From Pleurodeles waltl (Eukaryota > Chordata > Amphibia > Caudata > Salamandridae): 64,000 nucleotides of DNA. Below, one piece after another: positions 23,286-34,294 of this stretch (positions are counted from its first letter, which is position 1; each line of letters begins with the position of its first letter). The stretch is taken from the NCBI RefSeq assembly GCF_031143425.1, contig NC_090451.1, positions 349,316,339-349,380,338 on the forward strand. Reading direction: 5' to 3'. The position numbers and the translations under genes are program-made. Below the pieces are notes generated by a model that was not told where the DNA came from, made no database searches, and saw only the letters and a list, made by a program, of their open reading frames with translations.

Positions 23286-24785
23286 TCATTTCTTGGCAGG
23301 GGTCTTGCCATCGTGCTCTGTCCTGTTCCTGGATCTCAGGGACCTCTTGCGGGGTGGTTCTCCGTCTGCAGGGGGTGGGGTGCTGGTGTGGTGGTCCTGT
23401 GGCGGGGCGTCCTGTCCACTTGCGCCGGCGGAGTTGGTGGGCAGTTCATCGTCCATGCTAGTGTCAGGGGCCCCTTGGAGTGCCACGGTGTCCCTCATGG
23501 TGTTCTGTATGTCCTTCAGCACCCCTACGATTGTGCCCAGGGCGGAGCTGATGGTTCTGAGTTCCTCCATAACCCCAAATACTGTTCCTCCTGCAGGCGC
23601 TGGGTCTCCTGAAACTTGGCCAGGACCGTAGCCATCGTCTCCTGGGAGTGGTGGTATGCTCCCATGATGGAGGAGAGGGCCTCGTGGAGAGTGGGTTCCG
23701 CACAGCAGCCCTCCCAGTTACCCTGTGTTCCTGTGCCTCCGTCCCCTGGACTGTGTGCCCACTACCACTGCCCCAAGGTCCCTGTTGTTGTTGGGGTGGT
23801 GGGTTATCCTGGGTTCCCTGTAGTGGTGGACACACAGCTGATTGACGTGCCCTGGGGACGGAGGTTTGGGCCCGCTGGGTGGGTGCTGTACTGGTGTTTC
23901 CAGAGGGTGGAAGGTCAGTGTTGGGCTGTGCCTGTGCGAGGGGAACCGACTGTCCCGAGGCCCACAATGGTCCGGGCTGGTCATCTGGATCCAGTTGGCC
24001 AGAGCTGCTGTCATCACTGTGGGCCTCTTCTGTGGGTGGGGTAGAGATGTCTGGACCCTCCTGTCAGGTGACGTTAGGGAGTGGTCCTGCAGGGGTGTAA
24101 AGGCATGATTATTGCATCTGTGTGTGTCATGGTGTGCAATGGGTGGGTGAGCGTGTACCCCAGTGCTAGCATTCCTGTGTGGGGGCTTGTGTGATGATGG
24201 TTGGGGGGGTGTTATGGGTATGTGCTGTGGGCATGCTTTAGTGAGGGGTGACCATGCTTTGTTGTGTCATGCAGGGCTTGGTGTTGGGATGGGTGGTTTG
24301 TGTTATTAGTACATTAGTGAGGAGTTGGAGTGATAGGGGACGGGGTGGGGGTGTGTGATAGCATGCTGGTAGGGTTGGGGGATATGATAGTTAAGATTTG
24401 ACTTACCAGTGTCCATTCCTCCACCGACTCCTCCTAGGCCCTCTGGATGCATGATGGTCAAGACCTGCTCCTCCCATGTTGTTAGTTGTGGGGGAGGAGG
24501 TGGGGGTCCGCCACCAGTCCGCTGAACCGCGATGTTGTGCCTGGAGACCACGGAACGCACCTTCCCCCGTAGGTCGTTCCACCTCTTCCTGATGTCCTCC
24601 CGATTTCTTGGGTGCTGTCCCACTGCGTTGACCCTGTCGACTATTCTTCGCCATAGCTCCATCTTCCTTGCAGTGGATGCGTGCTGCACAGGCGATCCAA
24701 ATAGCTGTGGCTCTACCCGGACGATTTCCTCAACCATGACCCTGAACTCCTCCTCCGAAAACCTGGGGTGTCGTTGCCGTGCCAT
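23286..24785 (-). pseudogene. Myb1 of H1: SANT/Myb-like DNA-binding protein, two exons, near-intact
   Basis: Exon 1 (24785-24417) starts MARQRHPRFSEEEFRVMVEE and codes a Myb/SANT-like helix bundle. Its conserved aromatic and basic positions lie in MELWRRIVDRVNAVGQ and RKRWNDLRGKVRSVVSRHN. A polyproline run and a TWEEQVLTIMHPEG segment follow, ending at a clear donor ACTG/GTAAGT. Exon 2 (from an acceptor CTGCAG, 24086 down to 23286) is Gln/Pro-rich and Asp-rich. It then has a helical segment (LSSIMGAYHHSQETMATV and EELRTISSALGTIVGVLKD) and ends with a basic patch RKRSLRSRNR, a likely nuclear signal. One frame change near 23.57 kb separates the tail parts. Harbinger Myb proteins bind the ends and help carry the transposase into the nucleus (family knowledge). 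The architecture resembles trihelix/MADF-type factors with a C-terminal oligomerisation helix. Confidence 0.7.
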
Positions 24786-25388
24786 GGGGTGGTGTAGGTG
24801 ATGTGTGGGGTCGTGTATGTGGTGATGAGTGTGGTGATGTGTAGTGGTGTGTGGTGTTTTGTGCGTGGATGTTGTGTGGGTGATGGTTTTGTGCGCCTCT
24901 GTGTGGTGGGGTTGTTTATGCTGTGCTCTCTCTCTCGCCTTCGTCTATAATTTTTGGTTGTAGGGGTTTGTGGGTGATGTGGGTGTGTGTTTTATATTGT
25001 AATGGGTGTGTGGGAGTGGTGTGTGTATGTGTATCAGGTGTGTGTATTTGTAACTGTCCAATGTGGCGGTGTTTTGGAAATGTGTGTGTATTTTGAGCGC
25101 AGCGGTGTGCATCGCCAATGGAATACTGCGGTTGAAAGACCGCCGCGTGGATTCGTGGGTCGTGATAGCATGGGCGTGTTTCTGTTGGCGTGACGGTGGA
25201 GGTTTTGTTTTCGCCAGTTTATCACTGACCTTTGGTGTGGCGGACTTGTGTGGGTGTCTGTATTTCGGCGGATTCCAAGATGTGGGTCATAATAGCTGTG
25301 GCGTAATTCCATGGCCGCGGCGGTATATTGGCGGTCTTCTGCGCAGCGGTAAGCGGCTTTTACCGCCAATGTTGTAATGACCCCCTAT

Positions 25389-25874
25389 ATGTCCTACCTT
25401 AACCATACACTGCACCCTGCCCTTGGGGCTACCTAGGGACTACCTTAGGGGTGTCTGACATGTAAAAAAAGGGAAGGTTTAGGCCTGGCAAGTGGATACA
25501 CTTGCCAAGTCAAATTTACAGTTAAAACTGCACACACAGACACTGCAATAGCAGTTTTGAGATATGATTACAGAGCTACTTATGTGGGTGGCAATACCAG
25601 TGCTGCAGGCCGACTAGTAGCATTTGATTTACAGGCCCTGGGCACTTCTAGTGCACTGTACTAGGGACTTACTAATAAATCAAATATGCCAATCATGGAT
25701 AAGCCAATTACATACACATTTTGTGCAGGATCACTTGCATTTTAGCACTGGTTAGCAGTGGTAAAGTGCCCAGAGTAACAAAGAGAGCAAAATCAGAGTG
25801 CAGTTCACATCAACAACCTGGGAAACAAAGGCAAAAATCTAAGGAAGACCACGCCAAGAATTACATGTCTAACA
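25389..25874 (+). mobile_element. LTR of family A, copy 2, 3' part (after Harbinger H1)
   Basis: This continues the LTR broken at 16907. It contains the block that matches 50-90 of the window in reverse and ends ATGTCTAACA at 25874, the mirror of the TGTTAGA start. The flanks AGTGG (15199-15203) and AGGGG (25875-25879) may be a 5-bp target duplication with one mismatch. Confidence 0.7.
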
Positions 25875-26057
25875 AGGGGGAAGGAGAAGAAGAAAAGCAT
25901 TGGAAACATTAGCACTTTTTGGTGTTTCAAGAGGTATGAGGGCATTGAGTAGAGTGAGGAGGACTGGATATAATGAAGATGCAACTCTTGATGTGAATTA
26001 TACTTTTCCTGAAAATCTATTTATTCAGTGTCCTCTCATATCTCATCAACACACCAA
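25875..26057. other. Unique-looking spacer between LTR copy 2 and a palindromic MITE
   Basis: No features seen apart from the A/G-rich start next to the LTR end. Confidence 0.4.
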
Positions 26058-26455
26058 GTGATTGATTCAAAAAGGTAACTCACACTTTTGAGTAAGTTTA
26101 CATTTTGAATAAAGTTACTACTTTTTAGTATTCACAAACTGCACTTTTATAGTAACTTACAACTTTGTAGTAACTTATACTTTTGTAGTGAGCCCAGCAC
26201 TACACACGGCCAGCCACTAGTACTGCAACACCCTTCCACAGAAAATAGTGAAGGTAGGCACTTACTTCAAAATTGTAAGTTACTACAAAAGTGTAAGTTA
26301 CTACAAAACTGCAGTTTGTGAATACCGAAAAGTAGTAAACCTATTCAGAAGTATAAATAACTACAAAAGTGCAGTTTGTGAATAACACTTTGTGGTAAAT
26401 TTTGTGGTACTACTGTAGTACAACAAAATATACTACAAAGTGGTTTGTGAATCAC
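26058..26455. mobile_element. Palindromic MITE (about 400 bp), superfamily unknown
   Basis: The left side carries TATTCACAAACTGCACTTTT and GTAACTTA. The right side carries the complements, GTTACTACAAAAGTG and GCAGTTTGTGAATA (twice). The outermost ends GTGATTGATTCAAAAA and GTTTGTGAATCACATC are imperfect complements. The short middle (26180-26250) is unpaired. No target duplication could be fixed, so the exact limits are approximate. Confidence 0.55.
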
Positions 26456-27505
26456 ATCCAAGAATTTAAGTCTAACAAAAACTCTAAAAAATATAGCCAA
26501 AATACTATCTTTTTACCCGGCAGTCCTGCTAATATTTGAAGAGTTTGAAATTGCTGTGGCAATCTGACCCTTAAAAGTACAAGTGCAGTAACATTTTCAA
26601 ATTCAAAGGGACAGGAGTGAATACTGTCAAGTAGACCTTTAACAAGTTTACAGTCTCAAAAGAAGAAGCCCAAGCTATCCGCTAATAAGGGTATCAAGTG
26701 ATATTTTACTAGGTGAAGATGGAAAAAAAAATGTCCTCAAACTTTAAGCACTTCACAGCTTTGAAATGCAAACAAAATTCTGATAATGACCATGACAGTA
26801 ACAGTGAAGAGTTTAAGCCTAATTTGCAGTGCTTAGTATGGTTTGTACTCCGTACTTAGTATGGTTTGTACAGTGACAGAGTAAAATACTATATATCTTC
26901 AATGGAGTACCTATCATCCACATTTAGAGACATCCAACGGCTTGGCAGACATCTCTACTCATTGGAAGATGCCATTGTCATGGCAGTCCCTATCAATGTG
27001 TTAAAAGTCTGATGGATGATACAGTCACATTGATGGGCGTTAATCAAACTTTTAAAGTGTGTTTGTTTTTTCAAAAACAAACTCCCGAAGCGGGAGTTTG
27101 TTTTTTAAAAATCAAAAACTAATGGCCCCCACATCATGGAATTTGTCTTCCATGCTGTGGGAGGGTCATTTACATATTTTCAGTGGCCTTAACCACCAGG
27201 TTTTACCCAGCAGAGACTTACAGCGAAAATAGCCATTCAATGCCCACTCTAAATAAGGAGGAATGGTTGAATCCCCAAAACTTTGATGGCCCATGCTCCT
27301 TCAGGCCATTGGATCATTATCTCAATGATGAAGCCAAACCTGAATGTCCCCCCACACACATTTAAACCAGGCAGGCAGATTCAGTGTTTAGCAGAGAAGC
27401 TACTCTGTCACAATTGTGATGGAGTACTGTATCTGCCAAACTCTAAATCAGGCCCTCAGTCTTTGTAGGATCTGGAATGGATATACGTGTGTACCTTCTA
27501 CTGCT
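26456..27505. other. Non-coding, A/T-rich stretch
   Basis: No genes or repeat ends seen, except the small perfect hairpin listed at 27073-27105. Confidence 0.4.
27073..27105. repeat. Perfect 15-bp inverted repeat with 3-base loop
   Basis: AAAAACAAACTCCCG, loop AAG, CGGGAGTTTGTTTTT. It resembles a bacterial terminator in form only; in this setting it is a small palindrome of unknown role or the fold-back core of a decayed MITE. Confidence 0.8.
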
Positions 27506-27507
27506 AA

Positions 27508-27519
27508 TATAGATATATA

Positions 27520-27571
<52 letters not shown>
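27508..27571. repeat. (TA)n microsatellite
   Basis: A nearly pure TA run of about 60 bases directly precedes the first unit of the tandem array. Confidence 0.95.
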
Positions 27572-27573
<2 letters not shown>

Positions 27574-28720
27574 AAAGCGCACTCTCAACAGGTTGCAGTT
27601 TATTTTGGAAAGCAGCAAAGCCAGTAACATTCAAAGAGTTCTTTACACATTTTCCAGGCCTTACGCATTTCAGACATCTCGTCCTTGGTCACAGGCCAAA
27701 TGCTTGGGTTGAGCAAATGATTGGAGGCACCTGATTACTTGATTAAATGCATCCTGGTAGTGGTAGTCCTGCACATTTATATTACATCTTTAGTAGACAG
27801 TCATTTCTGCCCTGGTAGGTTGCTGCAGCCAAACACACATTAAAGTACATTTAAAAACCTTAGTAGGCGAATTCAAAGCACAGTTACCAAGTTTTTCTAA
27901 AATTATTCCATCCTGCTGCTCTTTGTATGGCGATGTCGTAAAATCACACAGACATGCTTTCTATCTGCTGTGGTGCTGCTTTCACGGCTGGACAGGCCGT
28001 TAAATATGTGCAAAACAAAGTTGTCTTCCGGACAAAAGAACATTCTCACCAGGTTGCAGTTTATTTTGGAAAGCAGCAAAGCCAGTAACATTCAAAGAAT
28101 TCTTTAAACATTTTCCAGGCCTTACGCATTTCTGACATCTCGTCCTTGGTCACAGGCCAAATGCTTGGGTTGAGCACATGATTGCAGGCACCTAATTACT
28201 TGATTAAATGCTCTGGTGAGTTACACAATGCATCCTGGTAGTGGTAGTCCTGCACATTTATATTACATCTTTAGTAGACAATAATGTCTTCCTTGGTAGG
28301 TTGCTGCAGCCAAACACACACTAAAGTACATTTAAAAACCTTAGTAGGTGAATTCAAAGTACAGTTATCAAGTTTTGCTCAAATTATTCTATCCTGTTGC
28401 TCTTTGTATGACGATGTAGTAAAGTCACACAGACGTGCTTTCTATCTGCAGTGATGCTGCTTTCACGGCTGGATAGGCCGTTAATTATGTGCAAAACAAA
28501 GTTGTCCTCCGGACAAAAGTGCACTCTCAACAGGTTGCAGTTTATTTTGGAAAGTGGTAAAGCCAGTAACATTCAAAGAATTCTTTACACATTTTCCAGG
28601 CCTTGCGTTTTTCAGACACCTCGTCCTTGGTCACAGGCCAAATGCTTGGGTTGAGCACATGATTGCAGTCACCTGATTACTTGATTAAATGCTCTGGTGA
28701 GTTACACAATCCATCCTGCT
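27571..28720. repeat. Tandem array of about 470-bp units (2.5 copies)
   Basis: The block starting ACAAAAG, then CTCTCAACAGGTTGCAGTTT, occurs at 27571, 28032 and 28513, giving periods of 461 and 481 bp. Shared markers in each unit are TCCAGGCCTTACGCATTTC, CTTGGTCACAGGCCAAATGC and GGTTGCTGCAGCC. The second and third starts are preceded by GTGCAAAACAAAGTTGTC; the first is preceded by the TA run instead. The difference in period comes from a GCTCTGGTGAGTTACACAAT insert in unit 2. Origin (satellite, or non-autonomous element) is unknown. Confidence 0.75.
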
Positions 28721-28732
28721 GGCTGACATATT

Positions 28733-29804
28733 AGGAGTCATTGGAGGACTTCCACCTATTTATGGTGACTCCGAAGAGGCGGTTGCATCGCCAGCACTGC
28801 CATGCCAGCAAGACTCCGCCCGCTGTATTATGAGCTGTAATACGGCATGGTGGAGTCTTGCTGGCGTGGAGGTGCTGGCGATGCAAGACCGCCAGGACCC
28901 ATCCCCTCCCGGATGACCTTCTCAATGGAAAAGGGAAGTGAATGTCCAAAAAAGGGGGGGAGGGTGGGGGAGAGTTGGGTGAATGTGTGTGGTGTGTGCG
29001 TGTATGTGTGCGAATGGGGGTGTATGAGTGCGTGTTTGTGAGTTAGTGGGGGTGTCTGTGTGCAAGTGTGCGGATGGGGGTGCATATGTGTGAGCATGGG
29101 TGTAAATGGATGTGTACGGTTGGGGGTGTGTTTGTGGGTGCGTGTAAGCGGTGCAGAGGGGGTGTCTGTGTGTGTGTGTCTGCGTGTGTGAGTGCATGAG
29201 TGCGAGTATGCGGAGGGGGATGGGGAGTGGTGAATGTGTGCATGGATGTGATTGAATGTGAATGTGTGCATGTTTGCGAGTGAGTGGGGTGCATGTCGGC
29301 ATGTTTGCGAGCACGTGGGTATGTGTGTCTGCAAGTATGCGAGTGAGTGGTGGTATCTCTGTGAATGTATGCGAATGCCTAGGGCTGTGTATGTGAATGC
29401 ATGCATGCAAGGAGGGAGGGGGGGTGTTTGTAAGTGTGTCGACGGGTGGGGGGTGTCTGCATATGTATGGACTTGTGGGGGTGCGTGTGCCGGAAACAGG
29501 AATCGGGATTCCTGTTGCCGGAGGGCGTTTCTGCCAGGGTTTTCATGGCGGGGTGACCGCCACAGAAATCCTGGCGGTCTGCAGTCCGGTAATCTGGTTG
29601 GCAGGCTCAGGCCTGCCGCAGAGTTCGAGGTCCTCACTGCCGGCCGCAGCAGTGCAACCACACCGGCGGGCCAATCGGCGTTGTGCAGGTTTGGCATCTG
29701 CCAACCCCCACAACTTTTGATGTGGCGGTCTTGCCGGATCCGTGGTGGTAAACCGCCACAGTGAGGCTGGCAGTCTGATGCCTGCCAGCCTCATAATGAG
29801 GGCC
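28733..29804. mobile_element. Candidate Harbinger-like non-autonomous element with hairpin left part and GT-rich core
   Basis: The right end is GCCTCATAATGAGGGCC (ending 29804), which matches the GGCCCTCATT... ends of the 630-bp MITEs. The left end is less clear (GGAGTCATTGG near 28733). The left part folds into a long imperfect hairpin: GCATCGCCAGCAC near 28785 pairs with GGTGCTGGCGATGC near 28870, and AAGACTCC pairs with GGAGTCTT inside. The middle (28970-29480) is a TG-rich minisatellite. The right 300 bp is GGCGGT-rich. No matching 3-bp flanks were found. Confidence 0.4.
28970..29485. repeat. TG-rich minisatellite
   Basis: Irregular repeats of GTGTGTGNGTG with GGGGGTG. The His/Thr- or Val/Cys-rich frames on both strands are produced by it and are not genes. 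Confidence 0.8.
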
Positions 29805-30717
29805 ACAGTCTGAAAATTCCTCTCATCAATCTCTCTTGATACATCAGATCTTTTTGTGAATGGTAAATGAGATAGTGTATTTGTGTTGGCTATAGCAAAC
29901 ATTTTTGGCCTTGCCAAGGACAAAGAACAAAAAGATTTTGACCAGCTTCTGTATACTAGTTGGCACTCCATGAGCCCTTTAGATATCAGTCTTCCTACAT
30001 TCAGAGAGGAATCAGATTTTATATTCTGCTAGTTGATACATGGAGGGCTCTTCGTCAAGGTTCACCTAGTATTATGCCAAGTATAAACATTAATCTAGGC
30101 TCAATTGACATTTAGGTGGTCATTACAACATTGGCGGTAAAAGGCGCTTACCGCCGTGCTGAAGACCGCCAACACACCACCGCGGCCACGGAATTCCACC
30201 ACAGCTATTATGACCCACAGCTCGGAATCCGCCAAAAGTCAGACACCCACACAAGTCCGCCACACCAAAGGTCAGTGATAAACTGGCGAAAACAAAACCG
30301 ACACCGTCACGCCAACAGAAATACGCCCACACTATCACGACACACGAATCCACGCGGTGGTCTTTCAACTGCGGTATTCCATTGGCGGTACACACCGCCG
30401 CGCTCAAAATACACACACTCTTACAAAACACAGCCACATTGGACAATTCTAAATAAACACACCTGATACACATACGCACATCACTCCCACACACCCATTA
30501 CAATATAAAACACAACACACCCACATCCCCCACAAACCCCCAAAACAAAAAATTCCGAAAGAAGGCCAGAGAGAGACACCACTAGCAAAAACAACAGCAT
30601 CCACAGGCACACAACACCATCACCCACACAACTTCCACGTACCTCACACAACACACCACTACATATCACCACACTTATCACCACACACTCCACCCCACAC
30701 ATCACCTACACCACCCC

Positions 30718-32239
30718 ATGGCAAAGACACCCCAGGTTCTCGGAGGAGGAGCTCAGGGTCATGGTGGAGGAAATCGTCCAGGTAGAGCCACAGCTATTCG
30801 GAGCACAGGTGCAGCACACCTCCATAGCTAGGAAGATGGAGCTATGGCGAAGAATCGTGGACAGGGTCAACGCAGTGGGACAGCACCCAAGAAATCGGGA
30901 GGACATCAGGAAGAGGTGGAACGACCTACGGGGGAAGGTGCGTTCCGTGGTCTCAAGACACCACCTGGCGGTTCAGCGGACTGGCGGCGGACCCCCACCT
31001 CCTCCCCCACAACTAACAACATGGGAGAAGTAGGTCTTGCGATTCTGCATCCTGAGGGCCTCGCAGGAGTAGGTGGAGGAATGGAGTCTGGTAAGTCAAA
31101 GCTTTACTATTACATCCCCCACCCTACCTGCATGCTATCACATACCCCCACCCTCACCCTCACTCCCAGCACCCCAACTCCTCACAAATGTCCCAACATC
31201 ACAAACCACACATCCCAACACCAAGCCCTGCATGTAACAACAAAGCATGGACACCCATCACCAAAGCATGTCCACTACATATACCCATACACCCCCCTAT
31301 ACCATCATCACACAAGCTCCCACACAGGAATGCTAGCACTGGTGTACACGATCACCCACCCATTGCACACCATTACACACACAAAAGTATTAAACATCCT
31401 TTTATACCCCTGCAGGACCCCTACCCAACGTCACCGGACAGGAGGGTCCACACATGTCCACACCACCAACAGAAGAGGCCCACAGTGATGATAGCAACTG
31501 TGTCCAACTGGATCTAGATGACCAGCCCGGACCATCGGGGACCTCTGGACAGTCGGTTCCCCTCACATAGGCACAGGCCGCCACAGACCTTCCCCCCTAT
31601 GGAAACACCAGCACAGCACCCACCCAGCGGGCCCATACCTCCGTCCCCAGGGCACGTCAATCAGCTGTGTGTCCACCACTACAGCGAACCCAGGATAACC
31701 CACCACCCCAACAACAGCAGGAACCTGGGGGCAGTGGCAGTGGGCACACGGTCCAGGGGACGGAGGCACTGGAACACAGGGGAACTGGGAGGGCTGCCGT
31801 GCGACAGGGGGCGGACAGGCCAAGGGAACCCACTCTCCACGAGGCCCTCTCCTCCATCATGGGAGCCTACCACCACTCCCAGGAGACGATGGCAACGGTA
31901 CTGGCCAAGTTTCAGGAGACCCAGCGCATGCAGGAGGAACAGTATATGGGCTTCAGGGAGGAACTCAGAACCATCAGCTCCACCCTCTGCACCATTGTAG
32001 GGGTGCTGAAGGAACTACTCAACACCAGGAGGGACACTGTGGCACTCCAAGGGGCCCCTGACACTAGCATGGATGATGAACTGCCCACCACCTCCGCCGG
32101 CGCTAGTGGACAGGACGCCCCGCCACAGGACCACCACACCAGCACCCCACCCCCTGCAGAGGGAGAACCACCCCGCAAACGATCCCTGAGACACAGGAAC
32201 AAGACAGAGAACGATGCCAAGACCCCTGCCAAGAAATGA
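30718..32239 (+). pseudogene. Myb1 of H2: SANT/Myb-like protein, two exons, damaged
   Basis: Exon 1 (30718-31090) begins at the same ATG as in H1, but five bases are missing after codon 2, which breaks the frame. From the Met at 30761 the Myb domain is open (MVEEIVQVEPQLFG, then RKRWNDLRGKVRSVVSRHH) and meets a TAG where H1 has the codon for Gln of WEEQ. The donor TCTG/GTAAGT at 31090 is kept. Exon 2 starts after CTGCAG at 31415; an in-frame TAG lies near 31569. The tail (31667-32239) has a Gln/Pro stretch and a helical block with LSSIMGAYHHSQETMATVLA and EELRTISSTLCTIVGVLKEL. It ends with the basic end RKRSLRHRNK and a TGA. Only the part after 31608 is present in the duplication, so the DNA-binding exon exists once. 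Confidence 0.7.
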
Positions 32240-32716
32240 GACCACCCTGATTGTCATTATACTGTCCCACTTTGTCACCCTGTCCATAATTAAACTGCCC
32301 CAGCTCCACTTCCTATGCCCAAATGGGCAATGCACCTGTGAGACTAATAGACTGGACACTGCCATGGACACTCCTCCGCCATCACCCCTCACCATTTCAT
32401 TACCCACTCCAATTTTGAGCATTTAAATAAACACACCTAAAGCACAAAATGATCTGGAGTCTGTCTGTGATTTCGAAATAGTATATTAGCAATTACAGTG
32501 ACAAAATGTTTTTTAAATAGTAATGTCAACATACCTATGTCACACCTCTAGTCCATGAGGAATCTAAGCAGAAGTCACACAGTGGGACCCACATCTGTGA
32601 AACCGTAAGGGAAAGTGACAACTCACTGACCATACACTGGGTGAAAACGACAGACAGGAGAGAGGTAGTAGTGTTAAAGTACATGTACTAGGTAGGATTG
32701 TATTCTTACCTGTGTC

Positions 32717-34115
32717 TCACTGGAAATATTGCTGGATCACTGAGTCCTTGTTGTGCATGTTTTCTTCCTCTGCTTCCTCCTCATCACTGACCACAAGCTC
32801 CACAGCTGCAACAACACCGCCATCTGGACCATCCTCCGGCAGAAAAGGCACCTGGCATCGCAAAGCCAAGTTGTGAAGCATACAGCAGGCCACGATGATC
32901 TGGTACACCTTCTTTGGTGAGTAGAAAAGGGATCCACCTGTCATATAGAGGCACCTGAACCTGGCCTTCAGGAGGCCGAAGGTCCGCTCGATCACCCTCC
33001 TAGTTCGCCCATGGGCCTCATTGTAGCGTTCCTCTGCCCTGGTCCTGGGATTCCTCACTGGGGTCAGTAGCCATGACAGGTTGGGGTAACCAGAGTCACC
33101 TGCAAATGGTGAGGGGCAACTGTTAGACACACACTAACCTGGAGGGATAACCCCAGACAACCATTCCCACTGACTTGCTTCCAGGTGCTCACCTATTAGC
33201 CACACACGGTGCCTCTGGAGTTGACCCATCACATAAGGGATGCTGCTATTCCGCAGGATGTAGGCGTCATGCACTGAGCCAGGGAACATGGCATTCACAT
33301 GGGAGGTGTACTGGTATGCCAAACATACCATCTGTACATTCATAGAATGATAACTCTTCCGGTTTCTGTACACCTGTTCACTCCTGTGGGGGGGGGACCA
33401 AAGCCACATGAGTACCATCAATGGCACCTATGATGTTGGGGATGTGTCCCTGGGCATAGAAATCACCTTTCACTGTAGGCAAATCCTCCACCTGAGGGAA
33501 AACGATGTATCTCCGCATGTGTTTCAGAAGGGCAGACAACACTCTGGACAATACGTTGGAAAAAATAGGCTGGTACACCCCTGATGCCATGGCCACAGTT
33601 GTTTGAAAAGAGCCACTTGCAAGGAAATGGAGCCCTGACAGCACCAGCACTTGAGGGGGGATTCCTGTGGGATGGCGGATTGCTGACATCAGGTCTGGCT
33701 CCAACTGGATACACAGTTCCTGGATTGTGGCACGGTCAAGCCTGTAGGTGATTATCAAATGCCGCTCCTCCATTGTCGACAGGTCCACCAACGGTCGGTA
33801 CACCGGAGGATGCCGCCATCTCCTCACATGTCCCAGCGGACGGTGCCTATGAAGGACAATAGCAAGCACAGAGTCAAACAACTCAGAGGTACGTACCCAC
33901 AGTTTACCCAGAACACTAATCATACACAAAAGGTGGCCTATATGTGTGTTGAGACTAGGCCTAGGTATGTGTGACGCAGTTGAAAATGAAGCCATGTGGG
34001 CCCCTGAAATGGCGGCTGCCTGACCTGTAAAGTGGGACAATGGGATGTGAGGTAACTGCGCTGGCGTTGTACACCGTCGCGGTAGGCAGTCGAAGACCGC
34101 GGCGCAATGCTGCAT
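32717..34115 (-). pseudogene. Harbinger DDE transposase of H2, copy 1, with intron and one frameshift
   Basis: On the minus strand the open frame runs from 34115 (earlier Met) or from the likelier MASFSTASHIPRP start near 34000. It includes PPVYRPLVDLSTMEERHLII, the LHFLASGSFQTTVAMASGVY region and IGAIDGTHVALV with the first Asp. A run of 9 C near 33390-33398 shifts the frame; the continuation lies at 33134-33427. An intron of about 100 bp (donor AATAG/GTGAGC, acceptor TTTGCAG/GTGACT; about 33100-33196) precedes GDSGYPNLSWLL. Then RTRRVIERTFGLLKARFRCL follows, and an acidic tail ending QQYFQ at 32717. The catalytic D, D and E are all present. It reads toward Myb1 and head to head with Myb2. 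Confidence 0.85.
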
Positions 34116-34294
34116 TGGTTAACATTGGTCCTTATGGGTCCCAGGAGCCAATGACGATGTACGCTGGCGGTGACGATCCGCACCGCCGCGGGCGTGACCG
34201 CCATTTTCTATCTGTTCAATCACTCGATACCTGATCTTCGACAGGAGAGGACCTACACTGCAAGTTCTGCTGTGACCTCGGTCTGGAAGAGATA
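34116..34294. promoter_or_regulatory. Compact divergent promoter, H2 copy 1
   Basis: There are only 180 bp between the longest transposase frame and the Myb2 ATG at 34295. Conserved CCAAT motifs (ATTGG at 34114-34118 and about 34125; CCAAT at 34147-34151) and GTTAAC occur, followed by GC-rich ACCGCC words. The same block is in copy 2 (39514-39692) and in H1. Confidence 0.5.

Larger units (their letters stand above)
16908..25385 (-). mobile_element. Harbinger element H1 (8478 bp), three-gene type, nested in a solo LTR
   Basis: The ends GGGGGTCATTACAAC and GTTGTAATGACCCCC are perfect 15-bp inverted repeats. The flanks TAT (16905-16907 and 25386-25388) are a 3-bp target duplication as in PIF/Harbinger. 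Removing the element rejoins the solo LTR. It lies in reverse orientation to H2: the H1 left end after the TIR matches the H2 right end. On the minus strand the order is Myb1 gene, transposase (opposite strand), Myb2 gene, minisatellites. Both subterminal regions are rich in GGCGGT/ACCGCC words that could be binding sites for the encoded Myb-like proteins (inference). Confidence 0.9.

Noticed and set aside
27073..27105. Rho-independent-like terminator
   Set aside because: It has the stem and T run, but this is a vertebrate genome without operons; listed only as a palindrome.
27416..27712. Tyr/Ile-repeat frames
   Set aside because: Translation of the (TA)n microsatellite.
28828..29697. 289-codon His/Thr/Pro-rich minus-strand frame
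   Set aside because: Produced by a TG-rich minisatellite; composition is purely that of the repeat.
28733..29804. A complete Harbinger MITE with certain limits
   Set aside because: Only the right end is convincing; left end and target duplication do not match, so it is kept as a low-confidence candidate.
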